The notes: generated from the letters alone by a model not told the origin. A stretch of DNA of 64,000 nt from Gammaproteobacteria bacterium (GCA_014337915.1 QUBU01000009.1:1-64000); one strand, 5' to 3'; positions 1-8,981 are shown, counted from the first letter of the stretch. Numbers and translations: made by a program.

Positions 1-60
1 GATCAGCCCCGCGGCGGGCGCCGCGAGGAAGACAATCAACAGCCAGAGCCACCAAGGCAC
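1..60 (-). CDS. Start of a membrane or secreted protein, cut by window edge
   Basis: A GTG codon at 60 opens a frame that runs off the left edge. It reads VPWWLWLLIVFLAAPAAGLI, a hydrophobic segment like a signal anchor. It begins three bases after the stop of the chimeric ORF, and GAAGGG just upstream could serve as its ribosome binding site. Only 20 codons are visible, so no family can be named. If the left side of the window is foreign or misjoined (see the junction entry), this gene belongs with that foreign DNA. Confidence 0.3.
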   Translation of the reverse strand, partial: MPWWLWLLIVFLAAPAAGLI

Positions 61-63
61 GTC

Positions 64-1608
64 TTACCCTTCGTGCCTGCCGATGATGATGAGCGCCACG
101 GGGGTGTCGCCGATTTTGAAATGCAGAATCTGGTCCTGCTCCGACTCCTCAACACCGGCGGGCGCGCCGGATTCGTCCTTCCAGAAGCTCCACACCAGCG
201 GGTGAGGGGTGCCGGAAGCCTTCTGGCTCAGCACCACAAGTTGCGCGAAGCCAGGTTTTGCGTCCGGTCCGGGGTCGGAGGCCAGCGGCGCAAACAGCAG
301 GAAATCCCGCTGCGGAGCGACGCCCTGATGATCCCCATTGAGCGGGAAAAGGCTGTAACGAAGCGAATAGAGGCCTGGCTTGATTGTCTGTCCGCGGCGG
401 TCGGAGTGGCGGCTCGGGAACCGCGCGACTCCGAACAAGGCTCCCTGCGGAGCGCCGGCGAAACTCGTGTTTTCCTCGGGCCCGCCGCCGGAGGGAACCG
501 CCGGGACAAACCACAGTTCACAAAGGACGCTGCCGTCATCCTTCAGCACCTTAATGCCATCTTTCGAGAGACTTGCAGCGAGCGCTGACGCTTCGGCGGG
601 AGGAGGGCCGGCGGACTCGACCTTCATCCCTGCGGAGAGTGTGCCGGCCGTGGCCAGCGTCAGGGGACTGGCCACCTGCGGCAGGCGCTCGGCCTTGATG
701 GCGTTGAGCGTGTGGTCGCCGCGCAGGGCGAGGGCGACGATGCCGCCGTCGCTGCCATCCACCAGCAGCATCTTCAGGCAGCTGGCGGCCGGCACGCCGA
801 GGAAGGCGCTGACCTCCTCGATGCTGCGCATGCCGGGCGTCGCCACGCTGGCGAGAGCGGCCGCCGGTGCCGGCCGCGGCTTCGCGGGCGGCAGTGCCGG
901 CGCCGCCTCGACGTTGGCGGCATAGCGGTCGCCATCGCAGTAGGCGATAGCATCCTCGCCCGAGTCGGCCAGCACGTGGAATTCCTGGGAACGCGAACCG
1001 CCGATCTCCCCGGAGTCCGCCTCGACGGTGCGGAAGCGCAGCCCCAGGCGCGTGAAGATGCGCGCGTAGGCGGTCGCCATGGCCTGGTAGGTCTGCTCCA
1101 GCGAGGCCTGGTCCATGTGGAAGGAATAGGCGTCCTTCATGACGAACTCGCGGGCGCGCATCAGGCCGAAGCGTGGCCGGATCTCGTCACGGAACTTGGT
1201 CTGGATCTGGTAATAGTTCACCGGCAGCTGGCGGTAGCTGCGCAGTTCGCGGCGCGCCAGGTCGGTGATGATCTCCTCGTGGGTCGGGCCGAAGCAGTAG
1301 TCGCGCTTCTGGCGGTCGCGGATCCTGAGCAGCAGGTCGCCGTAGCGGTCCCAGCGGCCGGTTTCCTGCCACAGTTCCGCTGGCTGCACCGCCGGCATCA
1401 GCACCTCGATGGCGCCGGCGCGATTCATTTCCTCGCGCACGATCTGCTCCACGCGGCGCAGCACCCGCAGCCCGAGCGGCATCCAGGTGAAGATGCCGGA
1501 GGTCAGGCGCCGGATCAGCCCGGCACGCAGCAGCAGCTGGTGGCTGACGACCTCCGCTTCGGCAGGCGTTTCCTTGAGGGTGGTCCACGGAATCTGGCTG
1601 AGGCGCAT
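64..1608 (-). CDS. proS: Chimeric ORF: prolyl-tRNA synthetase N-terminal half joined to an acidobacterial-type protein
   Basis: Residues 1 to about 320 of this 514-residue ORF are bacterial-type prolyl-tRNA synthetase (ProRS), which charges tRNA-Pro. Class II motif 1 lies around residues 36-80 and motif 2 around [18 protein letters not shown] (138-155). The first part of the INS editing domain ends at [20 protein letters not shown]. After residue 320 the sequence is unrelated to ProRS: residues 329-514 (with [15 protein letters not shown] and [14 protein letters not shown]) resemble a family of acidobacterial secreted proteins of unknown function. ProRS is normally about 570 residues; the rest of the editing domain, motif 3 and the anticodon-binding domain are missing, so this product should not charge tRNA. 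The start at 1608 gives the usual ProRS N-terminus (MRLSQIP). Recognition of the foreign part is from memory of that family. Confidence 0.8.
   Translation of the reverse strand: MRLSQIPWTTLKETPAEAEVVSHQLLLRAGLIRRLTSGIFTWMPLGLRVLRRVEQIVREEMNRAGAIEVLMPAVQPAELWQETGRWDRYGDLLLRIRDRQKRDYCFGPTHEEIITDLARRELRSYRQLPVNYYQIQTKFRDEIRPRFGLMRAREFVMKDAYSFHMDQASLEQTYQAMATAYARIFTRLGLRFRTVEADSGEIGGSRSQEFHVLADSGEDAIAYCDGDRYAANVEAAPALPPAKPRPAPAAALASVATPGMRSIEEVSAFLGVPAASCLKMLLVDGSDGGIVALALRGDHTLNAIKAERLPQVASPLTLATAGTLSAGMKVESAGPPPAEASALAASLSKDGIKVLKDDGSVLCELWFVPAVPSGGGPEENTSFAGAPQGALFGVARFPSRHSDRRGQTIKPGLYSLRYSLFPLNGDHQGVAPQRDFLLFAPLASDPGPDAKPGFAQLVVLSQKASGTPHPLVWSFWKDESGAPAGVEESEQDQILHFKIGDTPVALIIIGRHEG
615..655. 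other. Junction between the proS sequence and foreign sequence
   Basis: On the minus strand the ProRS reading stops making sense after LASPLTLAT-like residues near position 650. From about 625 the sequence looks like the end of a signal peptide (AGTLSAG) followed by a mature acidobacterial-type protein. The frame stays open across the join. DNA to the left looks less GC-rich than DNA to the right. The join could be an assembly error or a real recombination; the sequence alone cannot decide. Confidence 0.7.
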
Positions 1609-1641
1609 GGGGGGTTCGGTGGGGCTGGAAAAATCCGCGCC

Positions 1642-1647
1642 ATTCTA
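1642..1647 (-). promoter_or_regulatory. Candidate -10 box of proS
   Basis: On the minus strand the hexamer TAGAAT lies about 34 bases before the proS start. A TTGACG lies upstream but only 12 bases away, too close for a normal -35, so the upstream element is unclear. The region 1609-1718 is the shared spacer with divergent pssA. Confidence 0.3.
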
Positions 1648-1718
1648 GCGGCATCAGGCCGTCAAGTCGCTTCGCGCGGCCATCCCGGCCCGCGGGGAAC
1701 CATGGCAGAATCAGCCGC

Positions 1719-2525
1719 ATGGGCAACCCGATCCTGGACGATCCCGATGGCGCGGCACCACGGCCACGTCGCCGCGGGATTTACGTGCTGCCGAACCTGC
1801 TGACCACCGGCAGCCTGTTCGCCGGCTTCTACGGCATCATCGCCAGCATCGACGGCCGCTATGCGCCGGCGGCCATCGCCGTCATCGTTGCCGGGGTGCT
1901 GGACGGCCTGGATGGCCGGCTGGCACGCCTCACACATACGGAGTCGGAGTTCGGCCAGCAGTACGACAGCCTTTCAGACATGGTGTCCTTCGGGCTGGCC
2001 CCCGCCGTCATCGTCTACCAGTGGGGACTGGTGCGCCTCGCCGACTACGGCTGGATCTGGGCGAAGCTCGGCTGGCTGGCGGCATTCATCTACGCAGTGG
2101 CAGGCGCGCTGCGCCTGGCGCGCTTCAACGTGCGGGTTGCCAGCGCGGACCGGCGATTTTTCGAGGGCCTGCCGAGTCCATCGGCGGCCGGTCTGATGAT
2201 GAGCATGGTGTGGCTGGGCACCGTACTCGGCTGGACCGGTGGTTACACCCTGGCGCTGGCTTTCGTGGTTTCATCCGTGGCGGGCGCGCTCATGATTTCT
2301 CCGTTTCCCTATTACAGCTTCAAGGAGATCCATCCGCGCGGGCGCATCTCCTTCACCTACGTGTTCATCGTGCCGCTGGTGTTCGTGCTCATCGCCATGG
2401 ACCCGCCGGCGGTGCTGTTCAGCATCGGTGTCATCTACGCGCTGTCCGGTCCGCTGCTCGGGCTGTGGCGCCTGCGCCGCCGCTCGCTGCGGCTGCCGCA
2501 GCAGGAGCCGACGAGGGAAGGTTGA
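1719..2525 (+). CDS. pssA: CDP-diacylglycerol--serine O-phosphatidyltransferase
   Basis: This enzyme makes phosphatidylserine from CDP-diacylglycerol and serine, the first step to phosphatidylethanolamine, in the inner membrane. The CDP-alcohol phosphatidyltransferase signature is complete at about residues 66-91: DGLDGRLARL, then the later G and the two aspartates of YDSLSD. Several membrane segments follow, for example around residues 117-135, 160-200 and 212-245. At 268 residues it matches the shorter, Bacillus-like PssA subclass (type II), not the PLD-like E. coli enzyme. It is divergent from proS and is followed four bases later by the uracil-DNA glycosylase gene, so it probably leads a pssA-udg-rimI-MFS operon. 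Confidence 0.93.
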   Translation: MGNPILDDPDGAAPRPRRRGIYVLPNLLTTGSLFAGFYGIIASIDGRYAPAAIAVIVAGVLDGLDGRLARLTHTESEFGQQYDSLSDMVSFGLAPAVIVYQWGLVRLADYGWIWAKLGWLAAFIYAVAGALRLARFNVRVASADRRFFEGLPSPSAAGLMMSMVWLGTVLGWTGGYTLALAFVVSSVAGALMISPFPYYSFKEIHPRGRISFTYVFIVPLVFVLIAMDPPAVLFSIGVIYALSGPLLGLWRLRRRSLRLPQQEPTREG

Positions 2526-2529
2526 GCCG

Positions 2530-3234
2530 ATGAGCCCGCGCCCGGCCAGCACGGCCCGCCAGCAGGAAGTCCTGCGCGCGCTTGGCGTCGAGATCTGGCG
2601 CCAGCGCGCGCGTGCAGCGGAGCAGTCCCTGGCCGGGTCCGCGACGGCAGCGGCGCCGGCTGCTGCGGCATTGCCGGAGTGGGATGCGCTGCGCGCGGCG
2701 GTACGCGACTGTCGTCGCTGCGAGCTGCACCGGAGCCGCACGCAGACCGTCTTCGGGGTGGGCAGCCAGGCGGCCGCCTGGATGATCGTCGGCGAGGCGC
2801 CCGGCGGGGAGGAGGATCGCCAGGGCGAGCCCTTCGTCGGCCCTGCCGGCCAGCTGCTCAACGAGATGCTGCGCGCCGTGGGCGTCGGCCGTGAGCAGGT
2901 CTTCATCGCCAACATCCTCAAGTGCCGCCCACCCGATAACCGCGATCCGCGACCGGAGGAGGTGGCGGCCTGCGCCGACTACCTGGCCGCCCAGATCCGG
3001 CTGCTGGCTCCGCGGCTGATCCTGGCGGTGGGCCGCATCGCCGCGCAGAACCTGCTGGGCCAGGACTTGCCGGTGGGCCGGCTGCGCGGCCGCGTCCATG
3101 CCTGGGGAGCGGCAGGCATTCCGCTGGTGGTCACCTTCCACCCGGCCTACCTGCTGCGCTCGCCGCTTGAGAAGCGCAAGGCCTGGGACGACCTGCGCCT
3201 GGCGCTCTCGGTGGCAGCGCCTGTGGTGCCATGA
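2530..3234 (+). CDS. Family 4 uracil-DNA glycosylase (iron-sulfur)
   Basis: It removes uracil from DNA, starting base excision repair. The active-site block GEAPGGEEDRQGEPFVGPAG and the later VTFHPAYLLRS are typical of family 4 glycosylases. Cysteines in CRRCELH, in CRPPDNRD and shortly after it (EEVAAC) fit the [4Fe-4S] ligands of this family. I chose the ATG at 2530, just after the pssA stop, because codons upstream in this frame lie inside pssA and give a cysteine- and arginine-rich tail unlike the family. The product is 234 residues, with an N-terminal extension of about 50 residues before the conserved domain. Its stop overlaps the rimI start (ATGA). Confidence 0.9.
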   Translation: MSPRPASTARQQEVLRALGVEIWRQRARAAEQSLAGSATAAAPAAAALPEWDALRAAVRDCRRCELHRSRTQTVFGVGSQAAAWMIVGEAPGGEEDRQGEPFVGPAGQLLNEMLRAVGVGREQVFIANILKCRPPDNRDPRPEEVAACADYLAAQIRLLAPRLILAVGRIAAQNLLGQDLPVGRLRGRVHAWGAAGIPLVVTFHPAYLLRSPLEKRKAWDDLRLALSVAAPVVP

Positions 3235-3716
3235 TCGCCAACCCCAGCGCCCTGGCGCCGGTGATCCGCGAAATGCGCCAGGCGGACCTGCCGCGCGTCG
3301 CCGCCATCGAGCGCGAGGCCTATGAGTTTCCCTGGAGCCCGGGCATCTTCCGCGACTGCCTGCTCGCCGGCTACACCAGCCTGGTGATCGAGCATCGCGG
3401 GGAGATCCGGGCCTACGCCATCATGTCGGTGGCTGCCGGCGAGGCGCACCTGCTGAACCTCTGTGTCGCCGTGGCCAGCCGCCGCGAGGGCCATGGGCGC
3501 CGGCTGCTGGAGGCGGTGCTGGAGCGGGCAACGCGCGCCGGCGCCGACCGCATGCACCTGGAGGTGCGGCCGTCGAACGATGCGGCGATCGCCCTGTACA
3601 TCCAGAACGGGTTCGAACGCATCGGCGTGCGTCGGCGCTATTACCGCGCCAGTTCCGGCAGCGAGGATGCAGTGCTGCTGGAGCGCAGGCTCGAACGCCG
3701 GCCGCGGCGCCAGTGA
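3231..3716 (+). CDS. rimI: Ribosomal protein S18-alanine N-acetyltransferase
   Basis: This GNAT-fold enzyme acetylates the N-terminal alanine of ribosomal protein S18 in other bacteria. The protein (161 residues) starts its domain with IREMRQADLPRVAAIE and contains YEFPWSPGIF, the RimI-type acceptor-site segment. The acetyl-CoA loop is SRREGHGRRLLEAVL, and LEVRPSNDAAIALYIQNGF is the classic RimI C-terminal motif. It overlaps the uracil-DNA glycosylase stop by four bases and its own stop overlaps the next start (GTGA), so the three genes are probably translated together. Confidence 0.93.
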   Translation: MIANPSALAPVIREMRQADLPRVAAIEREAYEFPWSPGIFRDCLLAGYTSLVIEHRGEIRAYAIMSVAAGEAHLLNLCVAVASRREGHGRRLLEAVLERATRAGADRMHLEVRPSNDAAIALYIQNGFERIGVRRRYYRASSGSEDAVLLERRLERRPRRQ

Positions 3717-4981
3717 CGCACCCGGCACCGCTCTGGCGCCGGCCGCCGGTGCTCGGCTGGGCCCTGTACGACTGGGCCAATTCGGCTTTCGCCCTCAGTG
3801 TCATGACCAGCTTCGTGCCGGTGCTGATGGCCGGGTTCTGGAACGACGGCGCGCCATCCAGCGTCGGCACCTTCCGGCTGGGCATGGCCAACGGCATCTC
3901 GAGCCTGCTGGTTGCCCTGGCCACGCCACTCATCGGTGCACTCGCCGATCGCAGCGGCCGGCGCAAGGCCTGGCTGCTGTGGATCACTGCGCTCGGCTGC
4001 GCGATGACCGGCGCGCTGTATTTCCTTGCCGCCGGCATGTGGCTGGCAGCGGCGCTGCTCTACGTGGGCGCATCCGCCGCCTTCGCTGCCAGCAATTCGC
4101 TCTACGACTCGCTGCTGGTGGATGTCGCCCTTCCCGGGGAGTACGACCGCGTCTCCGCCTACGGCTACGGGCTTGGCTACCTCGGCAGTGCGCTGCTGTT
4201 CACGCTCAACGTCGCCATGGTGGCGCGCCCCGCGGCCTTCGGCCTGGCTTCCGCCGACGATGCCATCCGCCTGGCCTTCCTGATGGTGGCGCTGTGGTGG
4301 CTGCTGTTCTCGCTGCCGCTGGCGGCCTGGGTGCGCGACGACCCGGCGCGGGAGGGCGGCCCGGGGGCGCTGGTGGCCGGCTTCCGCCAGCTGGCTGCCA
4401 CCGCCGCCAGGCTGCTGCAGCAGCCGGCCCTGCGGCGGTTCCTGCTGGCCTACTGGCTCTACATCGACGCCGTGTACACCATCATCAAGATGGCCGTGGA
4501 CTATGGCCTGGCGATCGGCCTGTCGCGGCAGGCGCTGATCCAGGCGATCCTGCTGACGAACTTCGTCGCCTTCCCGGCAGCGCTGGCCTTTGGCGGGATC
4601 GCGGCGGTGATTGGCACGCGCGCCGGCATCTACCTCGGACTGGCGGTGTACCTCGCGGCGACGGCGGCCGCCGGCTTCCTCAGCACCGAGCCGCAGTTCT
4701 ATGCGCTGGCGGTTGCCATCGGCATGGTGCAGGGTGGCGTGCAGAGCCTCAGCCGTTCGTTCTTCGCGCGCCTGGTGCCGGCCGACCAGTCGGCGGAATA
4801 CTTCGGCTTCTACAACATGCTCGGCAAGTTCGCCGCCATCATCGGGCCGATGCTGACGGGTGTGGTCAGCCTGGTGACCGGCAGCCAGCGGCTGGGCATC
4901 GTTTCGCTGCTGCTGCTGTTCATCGCCGGCATCGTGCTGCTCATGCGCGTCCCGGCCGAAACCCGCGCAGCCGCCGGCTGA
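3713..4981 (+). CDS. UMF1/Atg22-type MFS transporter
   Basis: This is a 422-residue inner-membrane protein with about 12 hydrophobic segments. The N-terminus (VLGWALYDWANSAFALSV) is the hallmark of the UMF1 family, related to yeast vacuolar effluxer Atg22, and GALADRSGRRKAWL is the MFS loop 2-3 signature. The substrate is unknown. The start is a GTG at 3713 that overlaps the rimI stop, so it is probably the last gene of the pssA operon. Its 3' end overlaps the convergent transglutaminase gene by 41 bases; both C-termini look genuine. Confidence 0.85.
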   Translation: MTHPAPLWRRPPVLGWALYDWANSAFALSVMTSFVPVLMAGFWNDGAPSSVGTFRLGMANGISSLLVALATPLIGALADRSGRRKAWLLWITALGCAMTGALYFLAAGMWLAAALLYVGASAAFAASNSLYDSLLVDVALPGEYDRVSAYGYGLGYLGSALLFTLNVAMVARPAAFGLASADDAIRLAFLMVALWWLLFSLPLAAWVRDDPAREGGPGALVAGFRQLAATAARLLQQPALRRFLLAYWLYIDAVYTIIKMAVDYGLAIGLSRQALIQAILLTNFVAFPAALAFGGIAAVIGTRAGIYLGLAVYLAATAAAGFLSTEPQFYALAVAIGMVQGGVQSLSRSFFARLVPADQSAEYFGFYNMLGKFAAIIGPMLTGVVSLVTGSQRLGIVSLLLLFIAGIVLLMRVPAETRAAAG

Positions 4982-6932
4982 ACTCGCGTTCGCCCTCGGG
5001 GTCGATGCCACCGCCGTAGCGCAGCCGCAGGTAGAGCTCGGTCATGGCCTGGACTTCGGCCGCGAGGTCGGGGCGCGCGGCGGCGACGGCGGCCGCATAG
5101 TGCTGCGCGGTCTCGCCTGGGGCCGGTGGCCGCAGGCAGGCCGCGAGCCGGCGGCAGAAGCGTTCGTAGAGCCGGGCCATGCGGTCGCGCGGCCGGCGCC
5201 CGCGCCGGCGCAGGGCGAAACCGAGGAGCAGCAGGCAGGCGCTGGAGCCGAGCCCGGCCAGCACCGCCAGCTGCATCGTCCTCGGCACTTCGAAGCCCAG
5301 CGCGAGCAGCAGGTCGTCCTGGGTCTCCGGCCCGAAGGCGAGGACCCAGCGGTCCCAGGCTGCGTTTGCCGCATCCCAGGAGAGCACCATGCGGTTGACC
5401 AGCCGGTTGGAGCGCCACAGCCGGCCGGATGCCACGCCAGAGCGCACCATGGTGTCCTGGATGCCGTTCTCGATGCGCTCCGGCGCCACTGCGGCGGTGG
5501 GGTCGATGCGCTGCCAGGCGCCGTCGATCCAGGCTTCGACCCAGGCATGGGCATTGGCCTGGCGCACGATCCAGTAGTCGCCGAAGGGGTTGCGCTCGCC
5601 ACCCTGGTAGCCGGCCACCACGCGCGCCGGGATGCCGGCGGCGCGCGCCAGCACCGCGAGCGCCGAGGCGTAGTGCTCGCAGAAGCCGCTGCGGGACTCG
5701 AACAGGAAGTCATCCACCGCCTGCAGCCCGAGCCGGGGCGGCGTCAGCGAGTAGTAGTACTCGCCGTCGCGGAACCGGTCGAGTGCGCGTCGCAGGTAGT
5801 CGCGGTCGTCGCTGGCGACGCTGCGCAACTGCTGGGCCAGCGCCAGCGTGCGCGGATTGCGCCCGGGTGGCAGCCGCAGGTTGGCGGCGAGCAGCTGCGG
5901 CGTGGCCGGCGTGGCGACGCTGCCGCTGGTGACTGAACGGCCGTGGTAGGAGAGCCGTTCCCCGAAGGGCTCGGCGCTGAGTAGCTGCATGGCCGGGCTC
6001 AGGACCGCGCGCGGCGCCGACCATTGCAATGGTGTTTCCAGCGCCAGCAGCCAGCGCTTGCCCTGCGGCTCCAGCACCAGCTGGTAGCCGTACTCGGGGC
6101 CACCCACGGCGGCCGGCGGCGCGACGCCCTGGACCCGGCGCGGGCCCGGCAGCGCGGACCAGCCGCGGCCGTCGAAACGCTCGAGCACCGGGCCACGCCA
6201 GTACAGCGCGCCGGTGGCGGGCACCGCGCCTTCGAAGCGCACGCGGAACGCCACCTCATCGGAGAGTCCCAGGGCACTGATGTCGCCGGGCTGGATCTCC
6301 TCGGCGAGGCCGGTGCGCCCGGTGGCCTGCGGATCGGGCATGGCCCAGAACGGCCCGGGGATGCGCGGGAACAGCACGAACAGCACGGCAGCCAGCGGCA
6401 GGCCCTGCAGCAGCAGGCGGCCGGCGACCAGCGCGGCCCCTGGCAGCGGCAACAGGGGTCCCTGGCGCACCGTCTGGACGAGTGCGGCCGCGATGCCGAG
6501 GCAGCCTCCGGCCAGCCAGGCCACGGACCAGATGGCCTGCTCGCGCAGGAACACGGCAAACAGCAGGAACAGGCTGATGAAGACCACGAGGATGCGGTCG
6601 CGCTCGGTGCGCGTCTCCAGCAGTTTCATGCCGCCCATCACCAGCAGCAGCGCAGAACCGGCCTCGACGCCGGAGATGCTGTGGTAGGTCATGACCACGG
6701 CCAGGAAGGCGATGACGGTGATCGGCACCCGCAGCCACAGCGATGGCAGGCGCCAGCCCCACGCAGCGGCAGCGATGCGCCAGCCGGCGACACCCAGCAC
6801 CAGCAGCGGCACCCAGGACACGACCGCGAACAGGTGTGGTGCGCCGCCGAAGATCAGCGCGGCGGCGGCCCAGGCCATCTGGCGCCGCTCCCGGGCCGCA
6901 TCTGGTGGTGGGCAGGGGGGGAGCGCGGTCAT
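4941..6932 (-). CDS. tgpA: TgpA-like transglutaminase membrane protein (DUF3488/DUF4129)
   Basis: Known relatives such as Pseudomonas TgpA are essential periplasmic transglutaminase-like membrane proteins thought to act on the cell envelope. This 663-residue protein has five or so membrane segments in residues 20-190 and a periplasmic transglutaminase core with catalytic Cys in RSGFCEHYASAL, His in NAHAWVEAW and Asp in IDPTAA. One more membrane helix (near 555-580) precedes a DUF4129-like tail. I chose the ATG at 6932, which overlaps the DUF58 gene stop (ATGA); longer frames upstream are GC-rich read-through. It is the last gene of the moxR-DUF58-tgpA operon. Confidence 0.9.
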   Translation of the reverse strand: MTALPPCPPPDAARERRQMAWAAAALIFGGAPHLFAVVSWVPLLVLGVAGWRIAAAAWGWRLPSLWLRVPITVIAFLAVVMTYHSISGVEAGSALLLVMGGMKLLETRTERDRILVVFISLFLLFAVFLREQAIWSVAWLAGGCLGIAAALVQTVRQGPLLPLPGAALVAGRLLLQGLPLAAVLFVLFPRIPGPFWAMPDPQATGRTGLAEEIQPGDISALGLSDEVAFRVRFEGAVPATGALYWRGPVLERFDGRGWSALPGPRRVQGVAPPAAVGGPEYGYQLVLEPQGKRWLLALETPLQWSAPRAVLSPAMQLLSAEPFGERLSYHGRSVTSGSVATPATPQLLAANLRLPPGRNPRTLALAQQLRSVASDDRDYLRRALDRFRDGEYYYSLTPPRLGLQAVDDFLFESRSGFCEHYASALAVLARAAGIPARVVAGYQGGERNPFGDYWIVRQANAHAWVEAWIDGAWQRIDPTAAVAPERIENGIQDTMVRSGVASGRLWRSNRLVNRMVLSWDAANAAWDRWVLAFGPETQDDLLLALGFEVPRTMQLAVLAGLGSSACLLLLGFALRRRGRRPRDRMARLYERFCRRLAACLRPPAPGETAQHYAAAVAAARPDLAAEVQAMTELYLRLRYGGGIDPEGEREFSRRLRGFRPGRA

Positions 6933-7921
6933 CGTTGCGGATCCCCTGGGGATTCCACTGTCGCCAGTGCGGCCAGGCAGCGGTGCAGGTGGTCGCGGCC
7001 ACGTGCCGGGCCGAGGCGGGTGCCGGGCAGGCGCAGGCCCCAGGCCGCATCGGCTTCGCAGGCATCGATCACCAGCCGCGCCAGCCGCGAGGCGCGCGTG
7101 TCGGCATCGCCCGCCACGCGCTCCCAGTCCAGCCACCGGCAGTCCTCAGTGCTGCCGCCGCGATAGTCCTGCACCAGCAGCTCGTCGCTGCGGGCGTAGT
7201 GGCGCCAGGCCACGCGCCGGGGTGAGTCCCCGGGCTGGTAGGCACGCAGCCCCGCGAATTCTTCATCGCCGCGGTCGCGCAGGCTGGCGTCGGTCGCCTG
7301 CCCGGCGGGCACCCGGCTGCCGGGGCGCGGGTACACCAGCGGCCGCGCATCCAGATGCACCCAGGCCCAGGCGCGCATCAGGCCCAGTGGCGCACGGGTG
7401 CTGAGGCGCAGCCGCGGCAGTGGCAGGCTGCCACGGCGGCTGGTGGCGAGCGGCAGGCAGAGGCTGCGTGACTGCCGTGCCGGCAGTCCGCCCGGGACGG
7501 CAGCGCTCCCGGTCCAGTCGAGGTAAATCTCCTCGCGGGCCTCGGCGGAATCGTTGACCAGCGAGAAGCGCACCTGCAGCGGGTCGCCGGCAAACACCGG
7601 CTCGGCGCCCCGGTAGTGGATGCGCAGGCCGACGAGGATGCGGTGCGTGTGGTAGATGCTGGCCACACCCGCACCGGCCAGCAGGAAGGTCAGCGCGAAG
7701 CCGAGGTTGTTGTTGTAGTTCATGGCGCCTGCCAGCATCGTCGCCAGCATCGCGGCGTACAGCAGTCCCGGCACGGTCGGCAGGATATAGATGCGCCCCG
7801 AGGCCAGCGTCAGTTGCGGCGGATCGCTGCCCTGGCGACGCAGCACCCAGTCCTGCACGCGCTTGCGCCAACAGTCGCGCCAGCGGTCATGGAGGGAGCG
7901 CCAGGGCGAACGCATGTGCAT
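6929..7921 (-). CDS. DUF58 domain protein
   Basis: DUF58 proteins have a von Willebrand-like fold and are usually encoded between a MoxR ATPase and a transglutaminase, as here. The 330-residue protein has two membrane segments near residues 50-95 and a cytoplasmic part containing the conserved DUF58 block FAGLRAYQPGDSPRRVAWRH (about 225-244), followed by ELLVQDY. A second in-frame ATG two codons later is also possible. The exact role is unknown; the neighbours suggest envelope assembly or stress tolerance. Confidence 0.88.
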   Translation of the reverse strand: MHMRSPWRSLHDRWRDCWRKRVQDWVLRRQGSDPPQLTLASGRIYILPTVPGLLYAAMLATMLAGAMNYNNNLGFALTFLLAGAGVASIYHTHRILVGLRIHYRGAEPVFAGDPLQVRFSLVNDSAEAREEIYLDWTGSAAVPGGLPARQSRSLCLPLATSRRGSLPLPRLRLSTRAPLGLMRAWAWVHLDARPLVYPRPGSRVPAGQATDASLRDRGDEEFAGLRAYQPGDSPRRVAWRHYARSDELLVQDYRGGSTEDCRWLDWERVAGDADTRASRLARLVIDACEADAAWGLRLPGTRLGPARGRDHLHRCLAALATVESPGDPQR

Positions 7922-7954
7922 CTCGGGCCGCGGCTGCGGATCAGTCCGGGTTGA

Positions 7955-8917
7955 TCAGGGGATGGCCACTTCGCCGAGCACGGCTTCCGCGGGATTGCCG
8001 CTGCTGAAGTCCGCTTCGCCCCGCCGGCGCAATCGATGGCCGGCCACCGCCGGAAAAACCGCCTGCACATCCTCGGGGTAGACACCGCCGTGGCCGGCGA
8101 TCATCGCCCAGCAGCGTGCCGCCGCCACCAGATCCACGGCGGCACGGGGCGAGAGGCCGAGTTCGAACTGCGGTGCCTCGCGGGTGTAACGGACCAGCGC
8201 CTGCACGTAGTCGAGCACTGCGTCGGTGACCTGTACCGCACGGGTGGCTTCGCGCAGCGCGGCGAGTTCCTCCAGGCCCATCACCGGGCGCAGCCCGGCG
8301 AGCAGCTGGCGCCGGTCTTCGCCCCGCAGCAGCTTGCGCTCCAGCGGTTCGGCCGGATAGCCGAGGCCGATGCGCAGCAGGAAGCGGTCCAGCTGGCTTT
8401 CCGGCAGGGGGAAGGTGCCGATCTGCTGCGCCGGATTCTGCGTGGCGATGACGAAGAACGGTGCGGGCAGCGCATGGCTGACGCCGTCGATGCTGACCTG
8501 CTGCTCTTCCATGGCTTCCAGCAGCGCGCTCTGCGCCTTGGGCGTGGCGCGGTTGACTTCGTCGGCAAGGATTACCTGCGCGAACAGCGGGCCCGGCTGG
8601 AACAGGAACCGGCCGCTGCTGCGATCGAAGACCGAAGCGCCGGTGATGTCCGCCGGCAGCAGGTCGCTGGTGAACTGGATGCGGCGGAAGCTCAGGCCGA
8701 GCACCGCGGCGAGGCTGCGCGCGAGCAGCGTCTTGCCGACGCCGGGGACGTCCTCGATGAGCAGGTGTCCCTGCGCCAGCAGGCAGGTGACGGCGAGGCG
8801 GATCTCGTTCTGCTTGCCGAGGATGACCTGGCCGACTTCGCGGATGGCCTGCTCGGCCAGAGCGCGCGCCTGGCCGTGCCGCGAATCAATGGTCAGCGCC
8901 GAAAGCCGTTCCGCCAT
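7955..8917 (-). CDS. MoxR family AAA+ ATPase
   Basis: MoxR ATPases act as chaperone-like motors, often with a DUF58 partner encoded next door. Visible motifs are Walker A in IEDVPGVGKTLLARSLA, Walker B in VILADEVNRATPKAQSALLE, sensor 1 in VIATQNP and the arginine-containing PLPESQLDRFLLRI. I prefer the ATG at 8917 because GGAG lies just before it; an ATG at 8938 would add seven residues. At 320 residues it is the usual length. It leads the moxR-DUF58-tgpA operon and follows gltD by about 170 bases. Confidence 0.92.
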   Translation of the reverse strand: MAERLSALTIDSRHGQARALAEQAIREVGQVILGKQNEIRLAVTCLLAQGHLLIEDVPGVGKTLLARSLAAVLGLSFRRIQFTSDLLPADITGASVFDRSSGRFLFQPGPLFAQVILADEVNRATPKAQSALLEAMEEQQVSIDGVSHALPAPFFVIATQNPAQQIGTFPLPESQLDRFLLRIGLGYPAEPLERKLLRGEDRRQLLAGLRPVMGLEELAALREATRAVQVTDAVLDYVQALVRYTREAPQFELGLSPRAAVDLVAAARCWAMIAGHGGVYPEDVQAVFPAVAGHRLRRRGEADFSSGNPAEAVLGEVAIP

Positions 8918-8958
8918 GCTGCTCCGGTCTGCGCACATGAGGCACAGACGCGCTCCCG

Positions 8959-8981
8959 ATCATATCCGGGCATCTTGCCCG
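8959..8981 (-). promoter_or_regulatory. Candidate moxR promoter with inverted repeat
   Basis: On the minus strand TATGAT (8959-8964) is a good -10 box about 42 bases before the chosen moxR start. The bases upstream of it hold a perfect inverted repeat, CGGGCA-AGA-TGCCCG (8967-8981), lying in the spacer where a repressor could bind. No convincing -35 hexamer is present. Confidence 0.35.
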
